A stretch of 33,635 nucleotides of DNA, taken from the NCBI GenBank assembly GCA_030041455.1, contig JASHNV010000074.1, forward strand, positions 1-33,635, read 5' to 3'. The notes beneath the pieces are model-generated. The model saw nothing but the letters and a program-made list of their open reading frames with translations, did no database searches and had not been told where the DNA came from. Shown piece by piece: positions 8,096 through 17,377 of the stretch. This stretch comes from Spirochaetia bacterium (GTDB lineage: Bacteria > Spirochaetota > Spirochaetia > DAHUYW01). Each line of letters begins with the position of its first letter. Within the stretch, counting starts at the first letter, position 1. Both the position numbers and the translations under genes were made by a program.

Positions 8096-8134
8096 GGAAT
8101 GAGCGCGCCGGCCCGAGCTTGGCGCGGTCATTCC
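8096..8134 (-). terminator. Terminator-like hairpin of the thiamin operon
   Basis: GGAATGAGCGCGCC (8096-8109) and GGCGCGGTCATTCC (8121-8134) pair at 13 of 14 positions around an 11-base loop, directly next to the thiD stop codon (8135-8137). A second GC palindrome, CCCCGCGGGG, follows on the minus strand. The stem is strong and lacks a T-run. Confidence 0.6.
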
Positions 8135-8947
8135 TCAGGGAGGCGACGAGTCGGGAAGGAGAAGCGCTAGGTGGCTCATCGGACCGTGCCCGTGGCCGAG
8201 CGCCATCTTCGCCGACCGCTCGATGACCAGGGTCACGTAGTCCTTCGCCGCCCGGACCGCGTCGGCGACGGCGAGGCCGCGCGCGAGCTCGGCGGCGATC
8301 GCCGAGGCGAAGGTACAGCCGGTGCCGTGGTCGTTCCTCGTCTCGACGCGCCTCGCCGAGAGCTCGACGAAGCGCTCGCCGTCGTAGAGGAGATCGACGC
8401 TCTCGAGCGGATCCCGGAGGTGGCCGCCCTTCACGACGACGTTCCGGGGGCCCATCGCGCGGATCCTGCGCGCCGCCTCCCGCATCCCCTCGATGCCGCC
8501 GATCGCGAATCCGCAGAGCCTCTCGGCCTCGGGGAGGTTGGGGGTTACGACCGTCGCGAGGGGAAGCAGCATCGAGACGAGCGCCTCCCGCGCGTCGTCG
8601 CGAAGGAGCGAGTCGCCGCTCTTCGCCGCCATGACGGGATCCACGACGAGAGGCGAGAGGCGGTGCTTCCGGATCTCGGCCGCGACCGCTTCGATGATGG
8701 AGGCGGTGGGGATCATGCCGGTTTTCACCGCGTCGACCCCGAAGTCCCCCACCACCGATTCGATCTGAAGCGCCACGAACTCGGGAGGCACCTCGAAGAC
8801 CCCCTGAACGCCGAGGGAGTTCTGGGCCGTGAGGGCGGTTATCGCGCTCATGCCGAAGACGCCGCGGGCCGCGAAGGTCTTCAGGTCCGCCTGGATCCCG
8901 GCGCCGCCGCCTGAGTCCGATCCGGCGATCGTCAATGCTCTCTTCAT
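8135..8947 (-). CDS. thiD: Hydroxymethylpyrimidine/phosphomethylpyrimidine kinase
   Basis: The 270-residue ribokinase-fold enzyme phosphorylates HMP to HMP-P and then HMP-PP in thiamin synthesis and salvage. It has the N-terminal [17 protein letters not shown], then [26 protein letters not shown] and, near residue 210, [17 protein letters not shown] with the anion-hole GTGC. The length matches standalone ThiD, with no ThiE fusion. The ATG follows GGAGGA. It is the last gene of the riboswitch-controlled operon, 12 bases after thiL. Confidence 0.97.
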   Translation of the reverse strand: MKRALTIAGSDSGGGAGIQADLKTFAARGVFGMSAITALTAQNSLGVQGVFEVPPEFVALQIESVVGDFGVDAVKTGMIPTASIIEAVAAEIRKHRLSPLVVDPVMAAKSGDSLLRDDAREALVSMLLPLATVVTPNLPEAERLCGFAIGGIEGMREAARRIRAMGPRNVVVKGGHLRDPLESVDLLYDGERFVELSARRVETRNDHGTGCTFASAIAAELARGLAVADAVRAAKDYVTLVIERSAKMALGHGHGPMSHLALLLPDSSPP

Positions 8948-8959
8948 GCCGTCCTCCGC

Positions 8960-9979
8960 CTATCGCTTCGCGTGAAAATGGTCCCAGCCGCCGCCGTCGA
9001 TCGGGACCGCCCGGCCTCCGGGGAGAACGAGCTCGGCGGGCCGCCCTCCCTCGACGATCTCGCCGATCGTCGAGACGGGCGTGCCGGTCTCGCGCCAAAC
9101 GAGCTCGGCGAGCTCGCCGGCTCGCTCGGCCGGGGCCGTGAAGATGAGCTCGTAGTCCTCCCCGCCGCGGAGGGCGAAGCGCCACTCGTCGCCCGAGGCC
9201 GCGCGGGAAAGCGCGCGGTTCTCCTCCGCGACCGGAAGGGCCTCGGAGAACAGGCGCGCGCCGCAGGCGCTCCGCTCGCAGATGTGGCCGAGATCGGCGG
9301 CGAGCCCGTCGCTCACGTCCGCCATCGCGGTCGCAAGCCGCGACCTCCCGATGAGCGCGCCTTCGCGGACCCGCGGCGTCGGCGCGTCGCGCCTCGCGCG
9401 GGCGACGCGCGCGTAGGCCTCGCTCGTCGAAAGCGCCCCGTCGAGGAGAAGCGCGACCCCCGCGGAGGCGTCGCCGAGGGAGCCCGTGACTAGGACCCGG
9501 TCGCCGGGGCGGGCGCCCGAGCGAAGGACGACCTCCTCCCGGGAGGCTTCCCCGAGGAGGAAAAGGTCGATGAAGAGCCCCGCGCTCGTCCGCGACATGT
9601 TGCCGCCCACGACGCACACGCCGAAGGTATCGGCCTGTGCGCGCAGGCCCGCGTAGAGCCCGTCGACCCACTCCACGTCGAGCTCCTCGGGAAGGCCGAG
9701 GGAGACGAGCGCGAAGCGCGGCGTCCCGCCGGAGGCGGCGACGTCGCTCAGGTTGATCGCAAGCGCCTTCGCTCCGAGATCCCGCGGGGAGATCGCGCCG
9801 CGCACGAAGTGCGAGCCTTCCACCTGGACGTCGCAGGTCGCGAGCCAGACGCGCCCGCCGTCCCCCGCGATGACCGCGACATCGTCGCCGATGCCGACGA
9901 TCACGTCGCCCGAGGGCGCGGGAAGCAGTCTCCTCACCCGGTCGATGAGACCGAACTCGCCGAGCTCGCCGATCTTCAT
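8960..9979 (-). CDS. thiL: Thiamin-monophosphate kinase
   Basis: The 339-residue cytosolic enzyme makes thiamin diphosphate from thiamin monophosphate with ATP, the final step of the pathway. It shows the N-terminal [23 protein letters not shown] (29-37, metal-binding aspartates), [26 protein letters not shown], a central [16 protein letters not shown] and C-terminal [12 protein letters not shown], all hallmarks of ThiL in the PurM/AIR-synthase superfamily. Length and motif order are normal. It lies between thiM (45 bases upstream) and thiD (12 bases downstream). Confidence 0.97.
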   Translation of the reverse strand: MKIGELGEFGLIDRVRRLLPAPSGDVIVGIGDDVAVIAGDGGRVWLATCDVQVEGSHFVRGAISPRDLGAKALAINLSDVAASGGTPRFALVSLGLPEELDVEWVDGLYAGLRAQADTFGVCVVGGNMSRTSAGLFIDLFLLGEASREEVVLRSGARPGDRVLVTGSLGDASAGVALLLDGALSTSEAYARVARARRDAPTPRVREGALIGRSRLATAMADVSDGLAADLGHICERSACGARLFSEALPVAEENRALSRAASGDEWRFALRGGEDYELIFTAPAERAGELAELVWRETGTPVSTIGEIVEGGRPAELVLPGGRAVPIDGGGWDHFHAKR

Positions 9980-10024
9980 GCCGGGATCCCCGTCCGCTTT
10001 CCCGCGCCGGGAAGGGTAGGCCGG

Positions 10025-10849
10025 CTACGCAGCAAGGTCCACCACCCTGACTCCCCGCTCAACCCCCGCGGGAGTGAGGCGGGCGAGGGCGTCGAGAAGC
10101 TCGGCGCGGAAGCTCCCGGGACCCCGGGAGCGGCGGGCGGCTTCCTCGGCCGCGAGCCCGTAGCAGGCGAGCGCCGAGGCGGCGGCGCGCAGGAAGTCGC
10201 CCTCGACGGCGGCGAAGACCGCGATCGCGGAGGTCGCCATGCAGCCGGTGCCCGTGATGGTCTTGAGCATCTCGTGACCGTTGTCCACGCCGAGCGCGCG
10301 CCTGCCGTCTGAGACGACGTCGCGCTTGCCGGTGATGACCACGACGCTCGAGCGCTTCGCCGCGAGCGCGCTGGCGACCGCGACGGGGTCGGAGACGTCT
10401 TCGATCGAGTCGACGCCCCGAACGACGCCGCCCGCGCCGGCGAGGGAGCCGATCTCGCCCGAGTTGCCGCGGACGATCGCGACCTTAAGCTCGCGCAGGA
10501 GCCGCTCGGCGGTCTCGCTTCGAAAGCGCGTCGCGCCCGCGCCGACCGGGTCGTAGACGACGGGAATCCCGCGCCCGTTCGCGGCCTTCCCCGCGACGAG
10601 CATCGACTCCACCCATTCGGGTTGGAGCGTTCCTGCGTTGAGCACGAGCGCGCCCGCGGCCCGGACCATCTCCTCGACCTCCTCCCTCGCGTGCGCCATG
10701 ACCGGAAGGGCGCCGAGGGCAAGCGTCGCGTTCGCCGTGTCGTTCATCACGACGAAGTTCGTGATGTGGTGAATGAGCGGCCGCTTCGAGCGGACTCTCT
10801 CGAGGAGCTCCGCCGCGAAGGCCGCGGCGTTCTTGTCGTACGGTTTCAT
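10025..10849 (-). CDS. thiM: Hydroxyethylthiazole kinase
   Basis: The 274-residue ribokinase-like enzyme phosphorylates 4-methyl-5-(2-hydroxyethyl)thiazole in thiazole salvage. It has PLIHHITNFVVMNDTANATL near the N-terminus (substrate loop), VVYDPVGAGATRFR, and ITGTGCMATSAIAVF with the catalytic-region Cys. The start codon overlaps the cytX stop in an ATGA arrangement, so translation is coupled. A GGGGAAG site precedes the ATG. Together with ThiD it points to salvage of both thiamin halves. Confidence 0.97.
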   Translation of the reverse strand: MKPYDKNAAAFAAELLERVRSKRPLIHHITNFVVMNDTANATLALGALPVMAHAREEVEEMVRAAGALVLNAGTLQPEWVESMLVAGKAANGRGIPVVYDPVGAGATRFRSETAERLLRELKVAIVRGNSGEIGSLAGAGGVVRGVDSIEDVSDPVAVASALAAKRSSVVVITGKRDVVSDGRRALGVDNGHEMLKTITGTGCMATSAIAVFAAVEGDFLRAAASALACYGLAAEEAARRSRGPGSFRAELLDALARLTPAGVERGVRVVDLAA

Positions 10850-12258
10850 CGAGCTTCCCCGCTTTCGGCCGCGTCGCGGACCGAACCCCGGAAAAGACTC
10901 CCGAGGACCCCGTAGCAGACGAACGACACGATAAAGCCGGGAAGCGATCCGCCGAACGTCGTGAGAGACGCGGGGAAGAGCTTCGGCCACTGCGGGATGA
11001 ACGACGAGAGGGTGGTCGGATTCGTGACGTTGTAGACGACGATTCCGACGACCCACACGGCGATGCCGACCACGTTCACGCCGCCGCTCCTCCAATACTC
11101 GCCGCCCCGGCGGTAGAGCTCCTCGATGTGGTAGTTCCGCCGCCTCACGACGAAGTAGTCGGCGGCGAGGATGCCGAAGAGCGGTATGAAGAACGAGCCG
11201 ATCAGGAAGAGGAAGCTCTGGTACTGCGTGATATCGAGCACGATCGCGACGAGGAGGCACGCGGCTCCGAGGCCGACGATCAGCCAGCGCTGGCGAACCT
11301 TCGGGAAGACGTTCTGCAGCGACACGGAAGAGGAGTAGAGGTCCGCCCAGGCGTTGTGGGTCTCGTCGGCGAGGAGAATCAGGAGCGCCACCCAGCCCGC
11401 GGTGAGCGCGATCGCGGCGGCGAAATCCCTCGGCTCCTGCTTGACGTTCGCGCCGAGGAGCGCCATCGCCCCGATCGCGAGGAACCACGCGTTCGTGATG
11501 AAGAAGCTCGCGACCGTGCCCCAGAAAGCCGAAACGGTCCGCCGGGCGAAGCGGTTGTAGTCCGCCACAAGCGGCATCCAGGAGATCGGCAGGGCGATCA
11601 CGAGATCGACGGCGATCCAGAAGGGGAGGGATCCGTCGCTCGGCTTCGCGAGGAGCGTCCGTAGACCGTACGATGAGAGCAGATGATAGGTCAGCCACAC
11701 GCCGGTTGCGAGCGCGATCCACACCGCGAACCGCTTGAGCCATCGGCGAACGACGCCCAACGGGCCTCCGAGGCCCATGAGGATCACGATGCAGGCGAAG
11801 AGGATCGTCCACAGCGGATAGCTCGAGAACCCGAAGAGCTTGCCGCTGATGGCGTTCGCGGCGACGCCCATGACCACGAACTCGAAGATCGTCCAGCCGA
11901 GGAGCTGAAGCACGTTGAGCGCGGTGGGAATATACGATCCCCTCGTGCCGAGGACCGGGCGGAGGAGCACCATCGTCGGCACGCCCGTGTCGCTTCCGAT
12001 CGCGCCCACCGACGCGAGGAGGAGACAGCCGAGCGCGCTCCCGATGAGGATCGCGAGAAAAGCGCTCCCCAAGCCGAGCCCCGGGACGAGAAAGGTTCCG
12101 GTGAGCATGACGAGGAGCCCGATTCCGAGATCGCCCCACAAAATCGCATAGTCGTGAAACCGGAGGACTCGATGCTCCCGTGCTACCGGCTCGATCCCCC
12201 ACTCGGGCGGCGCCTGCACCCGCGGCGTAAAGCGCTTCAATCGCTCAGAAAGCGTCAT
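10846..12258 (-). CDS. cytX: NCS1-family hydroxymethylpyrimidine permease CytX
   Basis: This 470-residue polytopic inner-membrane protein has about 12 predicted hydrophobic segments. The NCS1 start block EWGIEPVAREHRVLRFHDYA is followed by WGDLGIGLLVMLTGTFLVPG; ISWMPLVADYNRFAR is typical of the NCS1/CodB/CytX family. Members under TPP riboswitches are called CytX and are thought to import HMP; substrate identity rests on this context. The start (ATG 12258) follows GGAGGTCGG. It is the first gene of the operon, directly behind the riboswitch and terminator. Confidence 0.93.
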   Translation of the reverse strand: MTLSERLKRFTPRVQAPPEWGIEPVAREHRVLRFHDYAILWGDLGIGLLVMLTGTFLVPGLGLGSAFLAILIGSALGCLLLASVGAIGSDTGVPTMVLLRPVLGTRGSYIPTALNVLQLLGWTIFEFVVMGVAANAISGKLFGFSSYPLWTILFACIVILMGLGGPLGVVRRWLKRFAVWIALATGVWLTYHLLSSYGLRTLLAKPSDGSLPFWIAVDLVIALPISWMPLVADYNRFARRTVSAFWGTVASFFITNAWFLAIGAMALLGANVKQEPRDFAAAIALTAGWVALLILLADETHNAWADLYSSSVSLQNVFPKVRQRWLIVGLGAACLLVAIVLDITQYQSFLFLIGSFFIPLFGILAADYFVVRRRNYHIEELYRRGGEYWRSGGVNVVGIAVWVVGIVVYNVTNPTTLSSFIPQWPKLFPASLTTFGGSLPGFIVSFVCYGVLGSLFRGSVRDAAESGEAR

Positions 12259-12290
12259 TCCGACCTCCTTCAGGCGGGGAGGGCGGAGAT

Positions 12291-12318
12291 AAAAAACCGC
12301 CCTCCTTTCAGGGGCGGC
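12291..12318 (-). terminator. Intrinsic terminator in the thiamin leader (riboswitch expression platform)
   Basis: On the minus strand CCGCCC-CT-GAAA-GG-AGGGCGG forms a stem (12297-12302 with 12312-12317) followed by six T (12296-12291). It lies between the TPP aptamer and the cytX ribosome-binding site, so TPP binding most likely stops transcription before cytX. Confidence 0.85.
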
Positions 12319-12333
12319 TTCCTCGGACACCAC

Positions 12334-12430
12334 GTACCGTCCCTTCGCTGGCATTATCCAGATCAGGTTCAACGGGTCGGCGACCAACAGTCGCCCTCTC
12401 AGCCCGGTCAATCCCGAGCTCCCCGGCGGC
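12334..12430 (-). ncRNA. TPP (THI-box) riboswitch
   Basis: The minus strand contains the two invariant blocks of the TPP aptamer: GGGCTGAGAG (CTGAGA at 12402-12397) and GAACCTGATCTGGATAATGC with the following CAGCGAAGGGA (12370-12340). The helix GCTCGG/CCGGGC and a variable P3 arm GGCGACTGTTGGTCGCC are visible. The terminator at 12291-12318 completes an off-switch. It controls cytX-thiM-thiL-thiD. The outer limits are approximate. Confidence 0.97.
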
Positions 12431-12450
12431 GCGTTATGCGCCGTTCGAAT

Positions 12451-12479
12451 ATTCTACCTCTCTGGTCGCGAGAAGTCAA
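12451..12479 (-). promoter_or_regulatory. Sigma70-type promoter of the thiamin operon
   Basis: On the minus strand TTGACT (12479-12474), 17 bases, TAGAAT (12456-12451). Transcription would start near 12444, just ahead of the aptamer. Confidence 0.82.
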
Positions 12480-12783
12480 TCTCGTTCGGCGATTCTGATG
12501 TGAAAGCGCGCGGGTGTAGATGTGCAGGTCGTTCGGCCCTCGTAGATCGCCTTTCGCGCCCTGGACGCGTGAGGACGTTGGGTGCTCTGGAGCTCCGGAG
12601 TTCGCGTTGCCGGAGCTCCGCCGCAGGCTTACCGCCGCCCGCTCACCGGCGGAGCGGAACGGACAGCTGCAGGAGATGAGTCGCCGCGCATGGATGCCGC
12701 GGGTACTCAAGGCTACCGGGAGCGCGGGAGACACGCGGGCAGGCCGGCCGCGTTTCGGCGGATCGCGGGACGTCGCGCGGCTC
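12480..12783. other. Intergenic region with a 10-base inverted repeat
   Basis: No gene is supported. It holds GGAGCTCCGG (12589-12598) and CCGGAGCTCC (12610-12619), a perfect stem with an 11-base loop. The stem is downstream of the chemoreceptor gene on the minus strand and may end its transcript; there is no T-run. Confidence 0.5.
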
Positions 12784-14667
12784 TTATGCCGTCTTGAACC
12801 GTGTGAGCTCGCTGTTGAGGGACTCGCCGAGCTCGCCGAGGCGGCCTGCGATCAGCAGCACGGTTTGTACCGCCGCGGTGATCTCGCGGATGCCGCCTGC
12901 GATCTCGCTCATTCCGCTTCGTACCTCCGATGAGATGCGCTGAACGCTTTCCATTGAGGCCCGGATATCGGTCGAGCTTTCGCTGATCGAGGCTGAGCCG
13001 CCCTTCACGCCGTTGGACATATCCTGGAGAGCGACCATCGCCGTCAGGATCTGGTCGCCGCCCGAGCGAAGCTCGCTCATGCTCGAGAAGATCTCCATGA
13101 GCGAGTGCGACAGCTCCCCGACCTCCCGATCGATCTCCGCGAAGGCGCTAGTCATTTCGCCGCCCGAGCTAGTTGCCTCCTGGATGCGCTCGGTCATCAG
13201 GCGCAGGATCGCGCTGATCTCCTGGCTGTTCTGGGCGGAGGCTTCCGCGAGCTTGCGGATCTCGTCGGCCACCACCGAAAATCCCCGGCCTGCCTCCCCC
13301 GCGTGTGCCGCCTCGATCGCCGCGTTCATCGCGAGCAAGTTGGTCTGCGAGGAGATGCTCTCGATGATGCCCGTGATGTCCTTGATCGAGCCGACGCTCT
13401 CGTTGATCTGGGTTACCACCTCGAAGGTGGCCGCCATCTTCATTCCGCCGGTGGTCACCGTCGTCACGAGCCGATCGGCGGCCGCGCGCCGCTGTTCGGC
13501 GATACGGGTCACGTTGTCGATGCTCGCGATCATCTGCGTCACCGACGCGGTCGACTGCTCCACCATCGCGAGCTGCTCCTGAATCTGGTCGTTCAGGCCG
13601 CGGATGCTTTCCGAGATGCTCTGCACCGCCCCGCCCGACGACAGCAGGTTCTCGTCGAGCGTCGAGATCTGGCGGTTGATGCTCTCGGCATTCGCGTTGA
13701 TCTCGTGCGCCGAGCTTGAGGCTTCCTCGGTGGTCGCGATGAGGCTTTCCTTCATGCGGACGTTCTCCGAGGAAAATTTCTGCACGCTGTTGATCGAGCT
13801 CTTCAGCGACTGGATGAACTGCTGCACATCGTCGGAGAGCTTGCCGATCTCGTCTCCGCTTGAAACCGCGAAGCGCCCGGTGAGGTCGCCTTCGCGGATG
13901 ATCGAGATGCTTCGTTCGATGGTCTTCACGGAGCGTACGATACCGTTCGCGAGCCTGAGCGCAAATCCCACGGTGGCGACGGCCAGCAGCAGAGCAATTA
14001 CCAGCGCAATTACGTTGGTTCGCGCTTCGATCAGCGAGACCGCCTTGTCGATCGAGGCATACTGGGCGTCGATAACCTGGATTGACTGATCGAGGCCGAT
14101 CGAGAGGATCGATAGCTGGTTCAGCCATTGATCGACCGGGACCATGACCGTCATATACATGCTCGCAAGGCCGTTGACCCCTTGATCCCCTCCCGGCTCC
14201 CCGGCCAGGGCGGCGCGATAGAACAGGTCGAACATCGTGGGCGGGGCGCCGCCCTGGGTCGAGGGAGGCAGCTCGCGCTTCGCGTTCTGGACCATCGCGA
14301 TGTTGTCGTTGAAGTCGACCATGTTCTGCTGGAGGACCGTCTTCAGCGCGCCGATGGCGGAGAGGGACTTCGCCACGGAGGGGCTAACGCGCGGCAGGAC
14401 GCGCAGTTCACTGACCCGCTTGAAAGCGGAGGTGTCCGCTTCGACGTCCTTCGCGAAGCGCTTCAACTCGGTATCGAAGGGCCCGGTCGCGAGGCGGTTG
14501 GCGTCTACCTCCTCGGCGGCGAGCGCGTTTCGCAGGTCGGTGAGCGTTCGCTCTTCCGCCTGAATGGATGCCGCCGGAGCGCTGAGCGAGAAATAGGCGA
14601 CGACCGACAGAATGAACGCCGACAGGAGAATGACGATAAGCAGAATGAGCTTCGGTCGAATCTTCAT
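12784..14667 (-). CDS. Methyl-accepting chemotaxis protein (transmembrane)
   Basis: The 627-residue chemoreceptor starts at ATG 14667, with GAGGTGGGG upstream. TM1 is about 6-28 and TM2 about 218-238, with a roughly 190-residue helical periplasmic sensor between them. A HAMP domain follows (about 238-295, with [20 protein letters not shown]). A long coiled-coil signalling domain has the conserved tip [20 protein letters not shown] and [17 protein letters not shown] (about 439-475), which binds CheA and CheW. There is no C-terminal NWETF-type tether. The ligand is unknown. No che genes are nearby, so it is an orphan receptor for a distant chemotaxis cluster. The style resembles spirochaete MCPs. 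Confidence 0.95.
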   Translation of the reverse strand: MKIRPKLILLIVILLSAFILSVVAYFSLSAPAASIQAEERTLTDLRNALAAEEVDANRLATGPFDTELKRFAKDVEADTSAFKRVSELRVLPRVSPSVAKSLSAIGALKTVLQQNMVDFNDNIAMVQNAKRELPPSTQGGAPPTMFDLFYRAALAGEPGGDQGVNGLASMYMTVMVPVDQWLNQLSILSIGLDQSIQVIDAQYASIDKAVSLIEARTNVIALVIALLLAVATVGFALRLANGIVRSVKTIERSISIIREGDLTGRFAVSSGDEIGKLSDDVQQFIQSLKSSINSVQKFSSENVRMKESLIATTEEASSSAHEINANAESINRQISTLDENLLSSGGAVQSISESIRGLNDQIQEQLAMVEQSTASVTQMIASIDNVTRIAEQRRAAADRLVTTVTTGGMKMAATFEVVTQINESVGSIKDITGIIESISSQTNLLAMNAAIEAAHAGEAGRGFSVVADEIRKLAEASAQNSQEISAILRLMTERIQEATSSGGEMTSAFAEIDREVGELSHSLMEIFSSMSELRSGGDQILTAMVALQDMSNGVKGGSASISESSTDIRASMESVQRISSEVRSGMSEIAGGIREITAAVQTVLLIAGRLGELGESLNSELTRFKTA

Positions 14668-14810
14668 ACGCCCCACCTCGGTTCGCGAGACTGGGCGGAA
14701 CAATCTCGCCGCGACCGTACCGGCGCGGCCGCCGTAACGGTGATCCCGCGATTTGCTATCCGGCCCCTGAGTTCTTGCACGCGCACCATCCGAGCTCTCG
14801 TTTTCGTCAT
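14664..14810 (-). CDS. Possible small ORF translationally coupled to the chemoreceptor gene
   Basis: This 48-codon frame starts at ATG 14810 with a good GGAGGC six bases upstream. Its TGA overlaps the chemoreceptor ATG (ATGA). The product is Arg-rich and matches nothing I know. It could be a leader peptide that helps translation of the chemoreceptor gene, or chance. The coupling and the ribosome-binding site are what is seen; function is not. Confidence 0.3.
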   Translation of the reverse strand: MTKTRARMVRVQELRGRIANRGITVTAAAPVRSRRDCSAQSREPRWGV

Positions 14811-15083
14811 GCTATTGCCTCCATCCTCCCGTCAAGTTTCCAAAACGGGTGCCGCGCTTCCGCAGGCCCACCAGAATCCGCGAATTTGACCCGCGGCGCC
14901 CTCCCGCGGGATCAAGGCCGAGATCCACCCACCCTCAAGACTTCTTCATCCATGTCGACGATCCCGGTCGGCTTCGGAGCTTGGGTTCTTCGCGTTGCGG
15001 GTCTCCCATGAAACACTCCAGCCAGTGAGCCGTGCTACCGCGACGTATCGGTGATCCGCATTTCGCGCGAAGCACTATGGCTT
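14811..15083. other. Intergenic region, weak hairpins only
   Basis: A 7-base stem CCCGCGG/CCGCGGG (14890-14896 with 14904-14910) and a TTCGCGCGAA palindrome just after the lacI-type stop are visible. There is no T-run terminator for the sugar operon and no gene I can support. Confidence 0.4.
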
Positions 15084-16160
15084 TTATATTTCCCGGTAAT
15101 ACGCCCAGCTCTCGTGGCCAACCACGTCGATCGGCACGTACTGCTCCTTCGGAAGCTCAAAATCGTCGGCAAAGTGGCGCCAGAACAAGCGCATGGCTTC
15201 CCGTACCTGAAGGGCGGGGTGCTGGGCAATGAGGAAGTCAATACTGCCGGATTGGAGCGACTCAAGGCTTGATGCGGTAAGGTCGTGCCCGATAATCAGA
15301 GGTCTTTTCCTGCGCTGCGAAAGCACCTGGGCGACAGCTCCAACTGCGGCGTTCGAAACGTAGATGCCGTCGATCGCCGGAAGAGAATTGCCGATTTGGC
15401 GCAGTAAGGATTCAATGCTGCGATCACCCAGATCGATATCGAGTTGGAAAATCCCGGGCGCCGAGCCGGCGGCAAAGAAACTCGTGAACCCCTCGACTCG
15501 CTGCCCAATGTGGTAATCGCTCGGTTTCACGGCAACGCAGGCAATGCGGGACGGGTCGGGTACACCGAACGATAGGAGTCGGGCTCCAATGCGACCCGCG
15601 GAAAAGGCATCCTGTCCGACGAAGCAGAGGGCCTGTGCCTCGGGCAACGGCGTATCAAAAAGCACGAGGGGAAGCTCGTTCTTCAGTTTGGATAGCGCCT
15701 CGAGGGCCGCCTCCGGGATTACCGGGGCCAGCAGGATCCCATCGACGCCGCTCGACGCCGCTTCACGAATTGCCCGCCCGAGATCCGAGCTTTTCGTTCT
15801 GTCGAACGAAAAGGATCTGCTGCGCAAGCCAAAACCGCCGAAATCTTCGGCTGCGCGTTGCAGGCCCCTATCGGCTTCTTTCCAGAATCCACCATCCTGA
15901 TCGCTGCGCGGAAACACGGCCGCAATCGTCCAGGTCTTGGACGTTGAAAGCCTGCGCGCGCCGAGATTTGGCGTGTATCGTGTCTCGCGAACGATTCTCT
16001 GGACTCGTTCCCAGGTTTCGGTGGAAACCCTTCCCCTGTTGTGGAGTACTCTGTCGACGGTTCCCATGGAAACACCCGCAAGTCTTGCGATGTCTTTGAT
16101 GGTAATTGCCTCAAGGATCCCGGATGAGGCGTCACGGGAACTCTGACGCTCTTCAGCCAT
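15084..16160 (-). CDS. LacI-family transcriptional regulator of the sugar ABC operon
   Basis: The 358-residue protein has an N-terminal LacI helix-turn-helix, ITIKDIARLAGVSMGTVDRV (about 19-38), with the hinge LGARRLSTSKTWTIAAVFPR. A periplasmic-binding-like sugar domain follows (about 65-350), with SSGVDGILLAPVIPEAALEAL and IDGIYVSNAAVGAVAQVL. It resembles CcpA/RbsR-style regulators that bind a sugar. It is the last gene of the ytfQ-ytfR-ytfT-yjfF run, 139 bases after the permease, so it is probably co-transcribed and self-limiting. The tandem palindromes at 21401-21443 are its likely operators. The coding DNA contains a long internal stem-loop (15781-15818). Confidence 0.92.
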   Translation of the reverse strand: MAEERQSSRDASSGILEAITIKDIARLAGVSMGTVDRVLHNRGRVSTETWERVQRIVRETRYTPNLGARRLSTSKTWTIAAVFPRSDQDGGFWKEADRGLQRAAEDFGGFGLRSRSFSFDRTKSSDLGRAIREAASSGVDGILLAPVIPEAALEALSKLKNELPLVLFDTPLPEAQALCFVGQDAFSAGRIGARLLSFGVPDPSRIACVAVKPSDYHIGQRVEGFTSFFAAGSAPGIFQLDIDLGDRSIESLLRQIGNSLPAIDGIYVSNAAVGAVAQVLSQRRKRPLIIGHDLTASSLESLQSGSIDFLIAQHPALQVREAMRLFWRHFADDFELPKEQYVPIDVVGHESWAYYREI

Positions 16161-16299
16161 TTTCGTGTTTCCGATTGCCGACAGAAACCGGGTAACGGAA
16201 GGAACGGGGCGTGCGGATTCGGCTTCGTATTCGGCTCATAAGTCCACTCGATTTCCCGGCCTTGAAGGCGGGAGCGAACGTCCGTGATTCCACAGGGCG

Positions 16300-17376
16300 C
16301 TATCTATCTCTTCTGGCCGGCACGAGCCATCCGGGCAGCGCAAGCTTGAAACTGCTCGTTCCGCGCAATCGCAAGACGGCGTTCTGCAACACGATGAAGA
16401 CGCACAGCAACATTCCGCTTGCTATCGCCTGAAAGTCTGAGTTGACGCCGTCCGCACGTATCAGTTCGTTGATCGTAAGAAGCGTCAACGCGCCGAAAGG
16501 CGAGCCGATCAGATTCCCCACGCCGCCGATGAGCATCGTGCCGCCTATTATGGATCCGGCAATCGCTTTGATTTCAAATCCATACGCGTTTCCGACATTG
16601 CCGGCTCCCGTTGTCATTATGAATACGAAGCCCGCGATGCCGGAAAGCAGTCCGCTCAGCACGTATGAGTAGAATTTCGTTCTCTGTACGTTGATGCCGA
16701 GCATCAGCGCGCTCTGATTATTGCCGCCGACGGCGTAGAGATTACGCCCGAAACGCGACCAGTTCATAAGGATGACAAGCACGACTACAAGCACCAACAC
16801 AACAACCGTACCGGGTTTGATCTCGAGCGGAATGAAACGTCCAAGTCGGTTAAGGGTGCCAAGCGATGGGATCACGATTTGGAAATCCATGAGGCGCACA
16901 AAACTCGGCATGGTCACATTGATCGGATCCTTGTGGATAATTGTCAGGAGTCCACTGGCCAAAAACATTCCTGCAAGCGTTATGATGAATGGTTGAATTT
17001 TCAGGTACGCAATGAGAAGTCCCTGCAGAAGGCCAAAGGCGATACCTATACCCAGCGCCAGAAGCATCGCGCCGCCGACGCTCCCCGACCTCGACTGCAG
17101 GAATACCGCGCAGCACATGGTTACGAGGGCCGTCACCTGACCCACGGAAATGTCGATGCCGCCCCCGACCATAACAATACTCAAACCAAGGGTTACGATG
17201 ATAAGGGGAGCGTTCAGGTTGAACAGGTCGAAGAAGGTCTGAGACTGCAAGAAATCGCGCGGGAAAGAAAGAATGCCAAACCCGTACATCAGCACGAATA
17301 TAACCGCTGCAATAGCAAAAAGGAGATTCGAGTCCGATACTCTTTCTCTTCGCTTTATCGTATTCGTTGATTCCAT
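16300..17376 (-). CDS. yjfF: Sugar ABC transporter permease, YjfF type
   Basis: The 358-residue inner-membrane permease (BPD_transp_2 family) starts at ATG 17376, one base after the ytfT stop. It has about 8-10 hydrophobic segments, the conserved LSIVMVGGGIDISVGQVTAL near residue 65, and the ATPase-contact region GSIIGGTMLIGGVGNLIGSP. In the E. coli galactofuranose system YtfT and YjfF form the heterodimeric channel; this gene and ytfT keep that order. The symbol is by homology and operon order, and the sugar transported here is not proven. An extended N-terminal frame upstream lacks support. Confidence 0.88.
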   Translation of the reverse strand: MESTNTIKRRERVSDSNLLFAIAAVIFVLMYGFGILSFPRDFLQSQTFFDLFNLNAPLIIVTLGLSIVMVGGGIDISVGQVTALVTMCCAVFLQSRSGSVGGAMLLALGIGIAFGLLQGLLIAYLKIQPFIITLAGMFLASGLLTIIHKDPINVTMPSFVRLMDFQIVIPSLGTLNRLGRFIPLEIKPGTVVVLVLVVVLVILMNWSRFGRNLYAVGGNNQSALMLGINVQRTKFYSYVLSGLLSGIAGFVFIMTTGAGNVGNAYGFEIKAIAGSIIGGTMLIGGVGNLIGSPFGALTLLTINELIRADGVNSDFQAIASGMLLCVFIVLQNAVLRLRGTSSFKLALPGWLVPARRDR

Positions 17377-17377
17377 G

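Noticed and set aside
7797-9671. 624-codon minus-strand open frame
   Set aside because: It runs in another frame of thiL and thiD, is Arg/Gly/Pro-rich and has no domain; a GC artefact.
10850-12202. Upstream extension of thiM in its own frame
   Set aside because: The 450 extra codons are a shadow of cytX; ThiM begins at 10849 by motif position, length and ATGA overlap.
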